Below are positions 1 through 7,018 of a stretch of DNA of 64,000 nucleotides, piece after piece. The stretch is from assembly GCF_900199725.1 (NCBI RefSeq), contig NZ_LT904902.1:1-64000 (forward strand), read 5' to 3'. The stretch is from Cytobacillus massiliigabonensis. Lineage in GTDB: Bacteria; Bacillota; Bacilli; Bacillales; Cytobacillaceae. A program made the translations under genes and the position numbers. How positions within the stretch are numbered: the first letter of the stretch is position 1; each line of letters opens with the position of its first letter. The notes under the pieces are model-generated. The model was not told the origin of the DNA. It worked only from the letters and a program-made list of their open reading frames with translations, and did not search any database.

Positions 1-58
1 TGGTAATTACGCAGAGGACGAAGGCGAGCGCTGAGAATGCGATTAGTAGTTCGTTCAT
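1..58 (-). CDS. Partial small membrane protein of the prophage
   Basis: The first 19 codons of a minus-strand gene run off the left window edge. The start ATG overlaps the stop of the upstream 53-residue gene in an ATGA arrangement, which implies translational coupling. The visible N-terminus (MNELLIAFSALAFVLCVIT) is strongly hydrophobic and looks like a transmembrane helix or a signal anchor. Small one-helix proteins in a phage operon can be holin-like or superinfection factors, but the rest of the protein is not visible and no function is claimed. Confidence 0.5.
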   Translation of the reverse strand, partial: MNELLIAFSALAFVLCVIT

Positions 59-216
59 CCGAGCCGCACCGCCTTTATAATAGGAAGTTGTTGCGTTTGA
101 CTGGCGTCGTAGTTTCGGACACCGTCGCGCTTCAATTGGTCAACTTTTCGCTCAAAATCGGTTTTAATTTCCGCGATTGGGGCATAATATTTATTAACAG
201 CGCAATTTTGGCGCAT
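55..216 (-). CDS. Hypothetical phage protein, 53 aa
   Basis: This short minus-strand ORF begins at an ATG preceded by GGAGGTCGATC; a GTG one codon upstream is an alternative start. It encodes 53 residues, hydrophilic and charged in the middle (EIKTDFERKVDQLKRDG), probably helical. Its stop overlaps the start of the next gene by ATGA, so it is part of a leftward phage operon. I do not recognise the family. Good ribosome binding site and tight coupling are the support; no function is inferred. Confidence 0.5.
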   Translation of the reverse strand: MRQNCAVNKYYAPIAEIKTDFERKVDQLKRDGVRNYDASQTQQLPIIKAVRLG

Positions 217-279
217 CACGATCGACCTCCACTTGATAATTTTGTCGAATTGCGTTATTATTACAGTTGTGTAAAATGC

Positions 280-297
280 TATACGTATTACCGTATA
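280..297. promoter_or_regulatory. Inverted repeat in the 5' region of a phage operon
   Basis: The 18-bp sequence TATACGTATTACCGTATA is an inverted repeat with 6-bp arms (TATACG/CGTATA) and a 6-bp centre. It lies in the AT-rich 143-bp gap between the sigma-like gene ending at 360 and the small gene starting at 216, where a promoter for the leftward genes would be expected. It could bind a phage regulator. This is inference from symmetry and position only. Confidence 0.3.
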
Positions 298-359
298 ACG
301 TTTATAATGTAATCGAGGGAATAGGTCGCATTGCCTAAATGACCTACTCCGCTCATAGA

Positions 360-983
360 TTAAAGCGCAACTAAATAGTCGTGATAATCTCCGAACTGTT
401 TAGTGTCAAATTTGCCCGCCAGGCGATTTAATGCGCGAATAACTTTCGAATGGTGAAATCCTAATTCCTTCGCGATTGCCGTCGCTGTTGGTTTCGGATG
501 ATTGAGGAACGCTTCAACGATTGCCGTCGTTGTTTCGTCCTCGCCGTTCACGAGAAAGCCGATCAGTTGCCGCTGGTCGGTTTTTCGTTTGGATAGAACG
601 TGTTCTTCCAGATTAAATTCCGATGGGATTTCGAAGTTTGCCGTCTTCTCGTCCTCGGTTTCTAATTCGAACACTTCTACTTCTCTTCGCTTTTTAATTT
701 TTCTTAACATAGATTTGAATCCGTTGTATAAAGAAACATGAAATACTTCTACAAAATTCCCACCACGTTTACCGATATACTCTATTACCTTTATAACTGT
801 ATCATCAAATAAAGCTTCCACCTCATGAGCATCTATCATTCTGGAATTGTATTCCCATCGAGTTAATGTTTTCCTATACTCACTTAACAATTCCCTTCTC
901 GCTCTAGCAAACACCTTCTCGTTTCCTTTCGTGAGATAATCATTAAATAGATCGTTAATATAATACTCTCTTAGTTTTTTCAC
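360..983 (-). CDS. Sigma-factor-like phage transcription regulator, 207 aa
   Basis: The gene starts at GTG behind AGGAGGAGAATTAA. The protein has a helical N-terminal half with a segment (EVEALFDDTVIKVIEYI) resembling sigma-70 region 2, a basic stretch (KKRREVEVFE), and a C-terminal helix-turn-helix (TATAIAKELGFHHSKVIRAL) resembling sigma region 4. It is thus most like the small sigma/ArpU-type activators that turn on later phage genes. It lies on the same strand as aimR-aimP, just beyond the terminator behind aimP, in the place where AimR-controlled genes sit in known arbitrium phages. Family assignment rests on motif shape, so the exact role is uncertain. Confidence 0.6.
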   Translation of the reverse strand: MKKLREYYINDLFNDYLTKGNEKVFARARRELLSEYRKTLTRWEYNSRMIDAHEVEALFDDTVIKVIEYIGKRGGNFVEVFHVSLYNGFKSMLRKIKKRREVEVFELETEDEKTANFEIPSEFNLEEHVLSKRKTDQRQLIGFLVNGEDETTTAIVEAFLNHPKPTATAIAKELGFHHSKVIRALNRLAGKFDTKQFGDYHDYLVAL

Positions 984-1167
984 TTAATTCTCCTCCTTGT
1001 TAATTAGTAGGACGCTGCAAATTACTAGTTCGCGCATTCCATTTAAAATAATTTCAGGTACGTAAAATAACTTACTAACAATTTAAATATATCATCCAAA
1101 TTTACAAATCTATGGAAAGTTTAGTGTTTTTTATTATTTAAAAAAAATTAAACTGAACATTCCGAAT
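984..1167 (-). promoter_or_regulatory. AT-rich leader between aimP terminator and sigma-like gene
   Basis: This 184-bp stretch holds no convincing ORF on the minus strand; the ATG-initiated frames end within nine codons. It contains an extended -10-like element (TGATATATT on the minus strand, 1086-1094) without a good -35 box, and the ribosome binding site of the downstream gene. In SP-beta-type phages the aimX RNA lies directly downstream of aimP and is the regulated output, so this leader is the positional equivalent. That it acts as aimX is inference. Confidence 0.35.
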
Positions 1168-1201
1168 AAAAAAAGAAAGAAGGCTACTAGAACCTTCTTT
1201 C
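1168..1201 (-). terminator. Intrinsic terminator behind aimP
   Basis: On the minus strand a perfect 9-bp stem (GAAAGAAGG/CCTTCTTTC) with a 9-nt loop is followed by seven U residues. It starts 36 bp after the aimP stop codon. It separates aimRP from the sigma-like gene, as does the terminator that AimR is reported to control in SP-beta-like phages. Confidence 0.8.
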
Positions 1202-1236
1202 CTGTGCTTGGGATATATTTTATTTTACTTTGTTAA

Positions 1237-1353
1237 TTAATGCCCACCTGTTCCTGGGTCGTTTGATGCTACAGTAACGTCGTTGGCTGAAACCGCTGCA
1301 GCTCCTCCGAATAAGATTGCGATCGCTAATACTAAACCAATAATTTTTTTCAT
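1237..1353 (-). CDS. aimP: AimP arbitrium peptide precursor, 38 aa
   Basis: A 38-codon gene starts 17 bp after the aimR stop with an AAAGGGG ribosome binding site. The product has a Sec signal peptide: positive start (MKK), hydrophobic core (IIGLVLAIAILFGGAAA), and an A-x-A site (VSA) near residue 23. A short tail follows and ends in NDPGTGGH. AimP precursors are about 40 residues, are exported, and their C-terminus is cut to the signalling peptide (usually six residues), which re-enters through the Opp permease and binds AimR. By analogy the mature signal should be PGTGGH, DPGTGG or DPGTGGH. Size, signal peptide, position and strand all fit; the exact mature ends are inferred. Confidence 0.85.
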   Translation of the reverse strand: MKKIIGLVLAIAILFGGAAAVSANDVTVASNDPGTGGH

Positions 1354-1370
1354 TAATAAACATCCCCTTT

Positions 1371-2513
1371 TTAATCATTCATTAGCAAGTCGGCCATATC
1401 CTTGTAAGACTTGTCGTTCTTTAAGTGCTCATAAGGAAGGTTTGCGTAGAACTTGTCCCCTTTTTTGTTAACGAAGAATATCAGTGATTGCATAAATAGC
1501 GATTTGTCACCTGTCAGCAGTCCTTTGTAGTATAATTTAAAACCGCTTATCCCATTTGTCGCGATTGATTCTTCGATCAGGTTTAGTCCTAACAGCTTGT
1601 CCCCCATATGCGCTTCGTAATGAGCTTTTTCGGAAATGTCGTTTGTTTCGGGTTGTTGTTCGTGTTTTTTCCAAACGTTTTTTATGAAAGGAATATCATT
1701 TTCCTCTACTATTCGTATCTCGGAAGTTCTTCCTGCTATTTTCAACAAATCCCGATGTCTCTCGATGTACCCCAAGCACATCTCGTAGTTGTCGAACAAG
1801 TACGACATCCCTAATAAGTAGGACGCATTCGCTGTAAAAGTCGCGCTCAAATTTTCGGAAATAATTTCCTCTGCGTATTTTCTTGCTTCAAATTTATTGT
1901 TAAACTTGTATAGGTGTATGTAAGCAAGGACTTCTTTATATCGCATAGTGTATGATTGTTTAATGAACTCTTCTTTAATTCTATCTAAACTTACATCTAC
2001 ACCACTGATTAAAGCATTCATCGTACTGTATTCTCTCATTTTATTTCTACACCATATTTCAGTTATTATAATGAGAGTTTTAATTTCGATTGTTTTCGGG
2101 GTAAATGTCCGAATTTCATTTAAAACATCAGATGGATTTGTGTTACTTAAGTATTTGAGTAATATAGAATAGCCCTCTGCCCACTCTAATAAAGCGCTAT
2201 TTGTATGTTGCTGTTCTATCTTTCTGATCAATTTTTTAAGTTCCGGCAATTGTCTATTTATCGCGAGAAACTCTAATGCGTATCTGATATTTTTGGGTTG
2301 TGAGAATTTCAGACAGGTATCTTTAAAAATGGATACATAATTGGATTTGAAAACAAATTTAGCGATTTTTAATAAGCTATTGAAATTCAACTCCGAATTA
2401 CCTGACTTTGCTTGAGATAGTGCGCTTTTTGTTAGGCCAGCTATTTCCGCAATATCTTTCCATGTAATTTTAGTTTCTTGAGAATCAAGCACTTCTTCGA
2501 CAATTGCTAACAT
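1371..2513 (-). CDS. aimR: AimR-family arbitrium receptor, lysis-lysogeny regulator
   Basis: The 380-residue protein has the length and layout of AimR. There is an N-terminal helix-turn-helix around residues 18-50 (DIAEIAGLTKSALSQAKSG), then an all-helical repeat domain of the RRNPP/TPR type. The C-terminal region (YYKGLLTGDKSLFMQSLIFF followed by FYANLPYEHL) matches the corresponding part of SP-beta AimR as I remember it. AimR binds phage DNA without peptide and promotes the lytic programme; peptide binding inactivates it and lysogeny follows. aimP lies 17 bp downstream. The gene is divergent from two Cro/C1-like regulators, across a 106-bp region with an operator-like repeat. Its AT content is higher than that of the replication genes to the right. 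Confidence 0.88.
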   Translation of the reverse strand: MLAIVEEVLDSQETKITWKDIAEIAGLTKSALSQAKSGNSELNFNSLLKIAKFVFKSNYVSIFKDTCLKFSQPKNIRYALEFLAINRQLPELKKLIRKIEQQHTNSALLEWAEGYSILLKYLSNTNPSDVLNEIRTFTPKTIEIKTLIIITEIWCRNKMREYSTMNALISGVDVSLDRIKEEFIKQSYTMRYKEVLAYIHLYKFNNKFEARKYAEEIISENLSATFTANASYLLGMSYLFDNYEMCLGYIERHRDLLKIAGRTSEIRIVEENDIPFIKNVWKKHEQQPETNDISEKAHYEAHMGDKLLGLNLIEESIATNGISGFKLYYKGLLTGDKSLFMQSLIFFVNKKGDKFYANLPYEHLKNDKSYKDMADLLMND

Positions 2514-2562
2514 AGTCAGTTTTCACATCCTTAAAAATGGTCTGTCACTTTGATTGATTTTA

Positions 2563-2581
2563 GTATACAATAAATGTGTAC
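2563..2581. promoter_or_regulatory. Operator-like inverted repeat between aimR and the Cro-like gene
   Basis: GTATACAATAAATGTGTAC is an imperfect palindrome: arms GTATACA and TGTGTAC agree at six of seven positions around a 5-bp centre. It sits midway between the divergent aimR (starts 2513) and the small HTH gene (starts 2620), and overlaps TATA-like sequences usable as -10 boxes on either strand. It is the best candidate site for a repressor governing the switch. Which protein binds is unknown. Confidence 0.5.
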
Positions 2582-2619
2582 AAAAGGGAACATTTATTTT
2601 TGAAAGGAGGTAAATTTCC

Positions 2620-2817
2620 TTGATTAGCTATCAACCGCTATTTAACACGCTTAAAAAGAAAGGTATGAAAATTAGTGATTTGAGGGGAGACATTCTTAAC
2701 TCGAAAACTATTGCGAAAATTAATAGAGGAGAGTCTGTTAACCTTACAACAATAGAAAAGTTATGCCTTCGCCTGGATGTAGATGTTGAAGATATCATAT
2801 CTATTGAGAAACAGTAA
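2620..2817 (+). CDS. Cro/C1-type HTH regulator, 65 aa
   Basis: This starts at TTG 8 nt after a strong AAAGGAGGT site. The whole protein is one XRE-type helix-turn-helix domain: helix 1 (YQPLFNTLKKKG), the HTH core (KISDLRGDILNSKTIAKINRG) and a final helix that picks the conserved VNLTTIEKLCLRLDVDVEDI pattern seen in small Cro/C1 proteins. Divergent from aimR, it is probably a repressor of the lysogeny module or of its own promoter. It could equally be a general phage Cro; the sequence cannot tell which. Confidence 0.8.
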   Translation: MISYQPLFNTLKKKGMKISDLRGDILNSKTIAKINRGESVNLTTIEKLCLRLDVDVEDIISIEKQ

Positions 2818-2832
2818 AAAGTCCTATATAAT
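2804..2832 (+). promoter_or_regulatory. Sigma-A promoter for the second HTH gene
   Basis: TTGAGA (2804-2809) and a perfect TATAAT (2827-2832) are separated by 17 bp. The promoter overlaps the 3' end of the preceding HTH gene. Transcription would begin near 2839, which places the true start of the next gene downstream of that point. Confidence 0.75.
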
Positions 2833-2863
2833 CTACATAACCTCTAATTTTGGAGGTGGTCTT

Positions 2864-3118
2864 ACGTTTAAGGTCGGGAGGTGTCGTATTCAAGACCTTC
2901 TCGATGCGCGAGGAATGACACAACAAGATTTAGCCAACAAGACCGGATATTCAAAACAGTACATCAACGATAAAATTCGAAGTCGTGGTAAAAACGGCAT
3001 GTGGGTCGCTACTGCCAAGACTATTGCCGAAGGTATCGGCTGTACTGTTGAAGAATTATACGAATGGGAGCGTGTCGAAGAGGATTCTTCTTACGACAAA
3101 GAAAGAGGTAACGGCTGA
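2864..3118 (+). CDS. XRE-family HTH regulator with a non-canonical start
   Basis: The protein carries an XRE HTH (RIQDLLDARGMTQQDLANKT, then GYSKQYINDKI) and ends with VEELYEWERVEEDSSYDKE, typical of phage regulators opening with a GRC-type motif (FKVGRC here). There is no ATG, GTG or TTG between the promoter at 2804-2832 and the HTH. The best Shine-Dalgarno (GGAGG, 2852-2856) lies 7 nt before an ACG at 2864; a second (GGGAGG, 2876-2881) lies 6 nt before an ATT at 2888. An in-frame ATG at 2783 is upstream of the promoter and has no good ribosome binding site. The start given is the ACG; the gene may use a rare start, or an ATG-to-ACG change may have disabled it. Confidence 0.6.
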   Translation, partial: TFKVGRCRIQDLLDARGMTQQDLANKTGYSKQYINDKIRSRGKNGMWVATAKTIAEGIGCTVEELYEWERVEEDSSYDKERGNG

Positions 3119-3157
3119 CGGTTTTTGCCAGCCTTACCGCAGGCACAAGTACGTTAT

Positions 3158-4135
3158 TTAACGTATTTTCACTTTAAGTCCGCCAACACTTTCCGACTTT
3201 TCAAACGCACTCTGCAACGCTCCCACTCCGCGCTTACATAACGCCTCATTCGCGTCCTTAAACTCTGCATCTATATACGCTTGCCTAATGCGTACATATC
3301 CCGTTAATTGTTCCTCGACTTGCCTTCGTAATTTCGCGCCAGCATTATCGTTATCCGTTGCGATAATTAATTCCTCGATCGGCGACCGCTTTATTATGTC
3401 CGCTTGAACTTCGCTGAAACTCGCCCCACCTATCGCTATCGCTGCGTAACCTGCCTGCCGCCAACTCATAGCGTCAATTTCCGCTTCACACAAGATTGCC
3501 GTCTTATGTTTCGCTAATTCAATTCCGTAAACTAGCTCGCGAATAGGCGTCGCCCCTCGATGATACCAAAACAATTTTCCGTAAACTGTGCGAAATTTCA
3601 CACTACGCAGGCGCCCATTTGGGTCACGCCATGGAATGACCGCCGCTCGACTTTTCGCATCGTATAGCACGCCAGCCTGTCGTTGGATTTCCACACTTAT
3701 TCCGCGTGATTCCAAGTACGAATAGTCCTCGACATAACCGCTCAATATCTCGTCGCCCAACGGTTGCCGCCGCTGTTTGAGTTTTAGACGTGGCGGTATA
3801 ATAATGATATCGGTTGTGTCCCGCGCAAATCCATAGGCGTTTAGCAGGTATTCTTCCGTTTCGCCGTAGGTCTCATTACGTAAAAATGAAAGCAGTTTCA
3901 CGAGGCCGCCGCTTGCCCACTCGCTGTCATATGCGCCTGAATCGCTCCAAGTGCCCGCTGGATAGTCGCCATACGGTTCTAGCCTGACGAAGAAACTCGG
4001 CGTTTGATCGTAGCGAAACGGGCTTGCTGCGAGTAGTTTGCCGCTTGTCCAACGCGGCCGCGTCCAGTTGAATTCGCGCAACTCCGCTTCAACGTCGACT
4101 TCGACTGGCTGATTACGTATGTGAATCGTTGCCAT
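3158..4135 (-). CDS. Phage DNA primase with TOPRIM domain, 325 aa
   Basis: The start ATG follows AAGGAGGGCGCAA. The N-terminal half (ASPFRYDQTPSFFVRLEPYG, then a GTWSDSG element) resembles DnaG/CHC2-type zinc-finger primase domains but lacks obvious zinc cysteines. The C-terminal half is a TOPRIM fold with the acidic motif (LCEAEIDAMSWRQAG) and the IIATDNDNAG motif that coordinates magnesium. It would make primers for phage replication. It is the last gene of the leftward replication operon, 12 bp after the helicase, and convergent with the HTH gene at 2864. Confidence 0.82.
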   Translation of the reverse strand: MATIHIRNQPVEVDVEAELREFNWTRPRWTSGKLLAASPFRYDQTPSFFVRLEPYGDYPAGTWSDSGAYDSEWASGGLVKLLSFLRNETYGETEEYLLNAYGFARDTTDIIIIPPRLKLKQRRQPLGDEILSGYVEDYSYLESRGISVEIQRQAGVLYDAKSRAAVIPWRDPNGRLRSVKFRTVYGKLFWYHRGATPIRELVYGIELAKHKTAILCEAEIDAMSWRQAGYAAIAIGGASFSEVQADIIKRSPIEELIIATDNDNAGAKLRRQVEEQLTGYVRIRQAYIDAEFKDANEALCKRGVGALQSAFEKSESVGGLKVKIR

Positions 4136-4147
4136 TTGCGCCCTCCT

Positions 4148-5497
4148 TTAAAATCCGAACTGTCCCGCAACTGCCGCGCCCGACTCCGGCTGCTTAACGA
4201 TGCCCACTTGCGGAATGTACAGTATTTCTACGCTGTCCCCTTCGCCGCCGTCACGTCCTTTATTTACGCCAACCAGCCCGCGACCTTGCTTGTAGTCCGT
4301 ATCGACTCCGATTAGCAAATACGCGTCTTCCATTAATTGCGTAGTTTTCTTTACGTCGTCCCGGTCGGGCAACTTTAATTCGCGATTTCCTTCATCGTCC
4401 GATTCGCCCTTTTTCACGTCAGCTTGCGTAATAGCAACGATTACAGTCGATGTCCTCCCCGCTAATGCCCGCAACTTCATCGAGGTATTCGACGCGTCAC
4501 CGCCCGTTGTTTTCGACGTGTTCTTCTCGTAATGCAAATAGTAGAAAGGGTCGACGACAACGAAATCAGCCTTTGTCGCGAGAATGTCGGATTCTAGCGC
4601 CTTTAAACTACGGTTAGTAAAGTCCTCGTCATCAACGGCTCGTACTGTGATATTGCCGGCAATGCGTTCGTTCATTGTTGCGATAAACTGTTTAAACGCT
4701 GCCTCGAATTCCTCCGATAGTTTGCCGAGCCGAACGTCGCGACTTTCGAAGCCAGCGTTAAGATTTATTCCGTTGATTTGCGCTTGTGTTATGCCTTCCT
4801 CGCCGGAAATGCTGACGTAAATACGAACGAGGACCTCAAACCAGCCCATTTCCATCGCCCAAATCAGAACGTTCGCGCCTTGCATGGCGGCATGTATCGC
4901 GTCTTCTAATGTAATTACGGACTTCCCGCGACCCGACTCGCCATAAACCGTATACAGATTCGACGATACGTACTCGCCGATCGCGCTAAATTTCGACTGC
5001 CAAATGCGAAACGACTCGCCCGCCTTTCGCCTTTCATATTCCGCGAGGAACTTGTCACCGTCGTGTTTAACATCCGTTCCTATTCTATCTCGAACGTATG
5101 TTCTAAGTTTAATACTTTCTAATTCGTTTTGCAACCATTCGAAGTAGGAAAATATGTCACGCGTTCCAACTTCCTCAAACTTTTTCGACAAGGCGCCCGT
5201 GGGTCCGTCAGCCAGCTCGAGGAATGCCAGTTGCGCCGAATGCTTTTTGATTTCTCGAACCAAATACTCATAACTGTCGCCGACCTGCGGCTGGTAATGA
5301 AACGCAGGGCATTCGGCTGTTAATGTCGCGTAGCTAGGCGCCTGCCCGCGATTGCGCTCGGAGTAGTCGGTGATAAAACGATAGATTTGACGCTCGCCGT
5401 CCGTAGGCATGTCGCCTTCGGTTACGTTGAAGCGTGCGAGTGCGCTGACGTTGTTCTCGTCGACTATTTTCGAGAATAATAGATTTGCGTAATGCAT
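4148..5497 (-). CDS. DnaB-like replicative helicase, 449 aa
   Basis: A Walker A motif (GESGRGKS, residues 186-193) is followed by a RecA-type core with a Walker B-like segment (ADFVVVDPFYYLHY), a TSTVIVAITQ strand and a late arginine-rich region, as in SF4/DnaB helicases. The N-terminal 180 residues are helical, matching DnaB's N-terminal domain. It should unwind phage DNA at the fork, loaded by the DnaC-like ATPase upstream (6243-7001). The ATG has an AAAAGGAGGTCGAAGC ribosome binding site. A 114-bp gap before it suggests a local promoter or processing point; none is clear. Confidence 0.85.
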   Translation of the reverse strand: MHYANLLFSKIVDENNVSALARFNVTEGDMPTDGERQIYRFITDYSERNRGQAPSYATLTAECPAFHYQPQVGDSYEYLVREIKKHSAQLAFLELADGPTGALSKKFEEVGTRDIFSYFEWLQNELESIKLRTYVRDRIGTDVKHDGDKFLAEYERRKAGESFRIWQSKFSAIGEYVSSNLYTVYGESGRGKSVITLEDAIHAAMQGANVLIWAMEMGWFEVLVRIYVSISGEEGITQAQINGINLNAGFESRDVRLGKLSEEFEAAFKQFIATMNERIAGNITVRAVDDEDFTNRSLKALESDILATKADFVVVDPFYYLHYEKNTSKTTGGDASNTSMKLRALAGRTSTVIVAITQADVKKGESDDEGNRELKLPDRDDVKKTTQLMEDAYLLIGVDTDYKQGRGLVGVNKGRDGGEGDSVEILYIPQVGIVKQPESGAAVAGQFGF

Positions 5498-5611
5498 GCT
5501 TCGACCTCCTTTTTATAATATTACGCGAAAGTAATAATTATCTGTCGGTTGATGTGGGAAACTGATCTATATTTAGTGTATCTCATTGTAAGGGGTAAAA
5601 AAAATTAAATT

Positions 5612-6040
5612 TCAATCGGCGGTTAATCGCATTAATTCCGCCTCGATCTCCGCCAACCTCTCGCAATATTCCACATCGCCAAACGTATCAGCCAACGCTT
5701 TGTAATCGCGATACTCGTCCAACAGGGCGTCAATTTGTTCCGCTCTCGTCGGCTCATACGGAAAGTTGACGGTGATTGTCTCCGTTCCATATACCGCAGG
5801 AAACAACCATGCTTCGTTATGCCACTCGATACCACCCTCGAATTGGTAAACGTAAATACCGAGGTTCTTTACGAATACGCTTCGGCTGACGGTTTCGTAA
5901 CGTGGCTCGCGAACCTCGTGCGCATCCATTCCGTCGAGGACATACGGGTCATATACGATAACCAAGTCGCCAGGCTCGTATGCCGGCGCGAGTTCGACGG
6001 TGACAGGCTTGCGTTTGAACATGCGCTTGAACCAGTTCAT
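5612..6040 (-). CDS. Hypothetical phage protein, 142 aa
   Basis: The protein starts with a basic stretch (MNWFKRMFKRKPVTVELAPA) and has a beta-rich middle beginning at YEPGDLVIVYDPYV, a pattern reminiscent of small SH3/KOW-like domains. The last 45 residues form an acidic, probably coiled helix. The start ATG overlaps the stop of the preceding gene by ATGA. No family is recognised. It is placed between the helicase loader and the helicase, so a role in replication is possible but unsupported. Confidence 0.65.
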   Translation of the reverse strand: MNWFKRMFKRKPVTVELAPAYEPGDLVIVYDPYVLDGMDAHEVREPRYETVSRSVFVKNLGIYVYQFEGGIEWHNEAWLFPAVYGTETITVNFPYEPTRAEQIDALLDEYRDYKALADTFGDVEYCERLAEIEAELMRLTAD

Positions 6041-6243
6041 TCGGATGCCTCCTTCGAAAATATGGTTGAAATCGGCATTACCTCACGCCCATTGTCGTTA
6101 ATAATAAAGAATAGACGCTGATTAAACGCCGATTGCTCCGTTCTGACTACTTCGTACACCTTTCCGGTAGTTGTTCCGTCGGGAAATCCGCAATAACTTT
6201 TCGCCTTTAATTTCGTTCCAACTGAAATATCTCCGTTCTTCAT
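6037..6243 (-). CDS. Small phage protein, 68 aa
   Basis: The start is the ATG overlapping the loader's stop codon (TAATG), preceded by GGGGGCGAAGG; a longer reading frame exists but overlaps the loader gene. The 68-residue product is beta-rich (VGTKLKAKSYCGFPDGTTTG, then KVYEVVRTE) and resembles small SH3-like phage proteins in character. Its own end overlaps the next start by ATGA. Function unknown. Confidence 0.6.
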   Translation of the reverse strand: MKNGDISVGTKLKAKSYCGFPDGTTTGKVYEVVRTEQSAFNQRLFFIINDNGREVMPISTIFSKEASE

Positions 6244-7001
6244 TACCTTCGCCCCCTTTTCGACTCGCCTACGAACGAGATTTCGAGGCACATGTCCCGC
6301 ATGCGGTCGTATAAACGTTCGTCAAACACTTGCGCCATGTCCTCGATCGGCAAGTTCGACGTGTAAATCGTCGGCAATCCGTTCGTTGTCCGGTAGTTAA
6401 TAATCGCGTGAATATACGCCCTAAATGCCTCGCTTGCCGAACGGACCCCAATATCGTCGAGAACCGCAAACGGCGCTTGCTGTGCGCGTTTAATTGTCGC
6501 CTTAATCGCCACCATACCTGCGTCGTCGTTCGTCATAGTTGCGAGGTTATAGTCGGTCTGAAACGCATTTACATCGACAAAGTAAGCCGGCTGCTGCAAC
6601 GGTTGCAGTCCGCGCTTGATCGAGCCGACATAGTGTGCGATAAGCCATTCGTTTAAAAGCGCGCTGGCTGTCGTGGTTTTTCCAGTTCCGGGATTTCCGC
6701 TGAAAAGGTACAACGATTTCACTCGCGTGCTTGCGCCCCCTGCGCCCTCCACATCAAACTGGCGCTCGAACGTTTTAATATAGGCATCCACCGCACGATA
6801 AACTTCCGCTTGCTCCGCACGGGCTGGCGAATTGCTTGCGGTGACTAGTCGATAGTCTTTCGGCGTGTTTACACCTGCCACGCGTCCGCTGATGCCGTTC
6901 AGCCCGTGGAGGGCGATAAAGTGTCCGCAATGTGCGTTACAAGATTCGGAGTTTGCAAGGGTACACTTCGAGGACAATATGCATTTACTTGCGTGATTCA
7001 T
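6243..7001 (-). CDS. DnaC/DnaI-like helicase loader ATPase, 252 aa
   Basis: Four cysteines (C7, C13, C21, C25) with nearby histidines form a probable N-terminal zinc-binding region. The AAA+ core has Walker A GNPGTGKTT at residues 102-110, Walker B FAVLDDIG, a sensor-1-like TIYTSNLPIEDM and an arginine-rich end (ERLYDRMRDM). This layout is that of DnaC/DnaI/IstB-type loaders that place the replicative helicase on single-stranded DNA. The helicase gene lies two genes downstream. The start ATG is behind AAAGGAGAGACGCT. Confidence 0.85.
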   Translation of the reverse strand: MNHASKCILSSKCTLANSESCNAHCGHFIALHGLNGISGRVAGVNTPKDYRLVTASNSPARAEQAEVYRAVDAYIKTFERQFDVEGAGGASTRVKSLYLFSGNPGTGKTTTASALLNEWLIAHYVGSIKRGLQPLQQPAYFVDVNAFQTDYNLATMTNDDAGMVAIKATIKRAQQAPFAVLDDIGVRSASEAFRAYIHAIINYRTTNGLPTIYTSNLPIEDMAQVFDERLYDRMRDMCLEISFVGESKRGRR

Positions 7002-7018
7002 AGCGTCTCTCCTTTCGC

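Noticed and set aside
37-312. A 91-codon plus-strand frame at the left edge
   Set aside because: It lies opposite two coupled minus-strand phage genes and the promoter gap, has no ribosome binding site and an unlikely composition.
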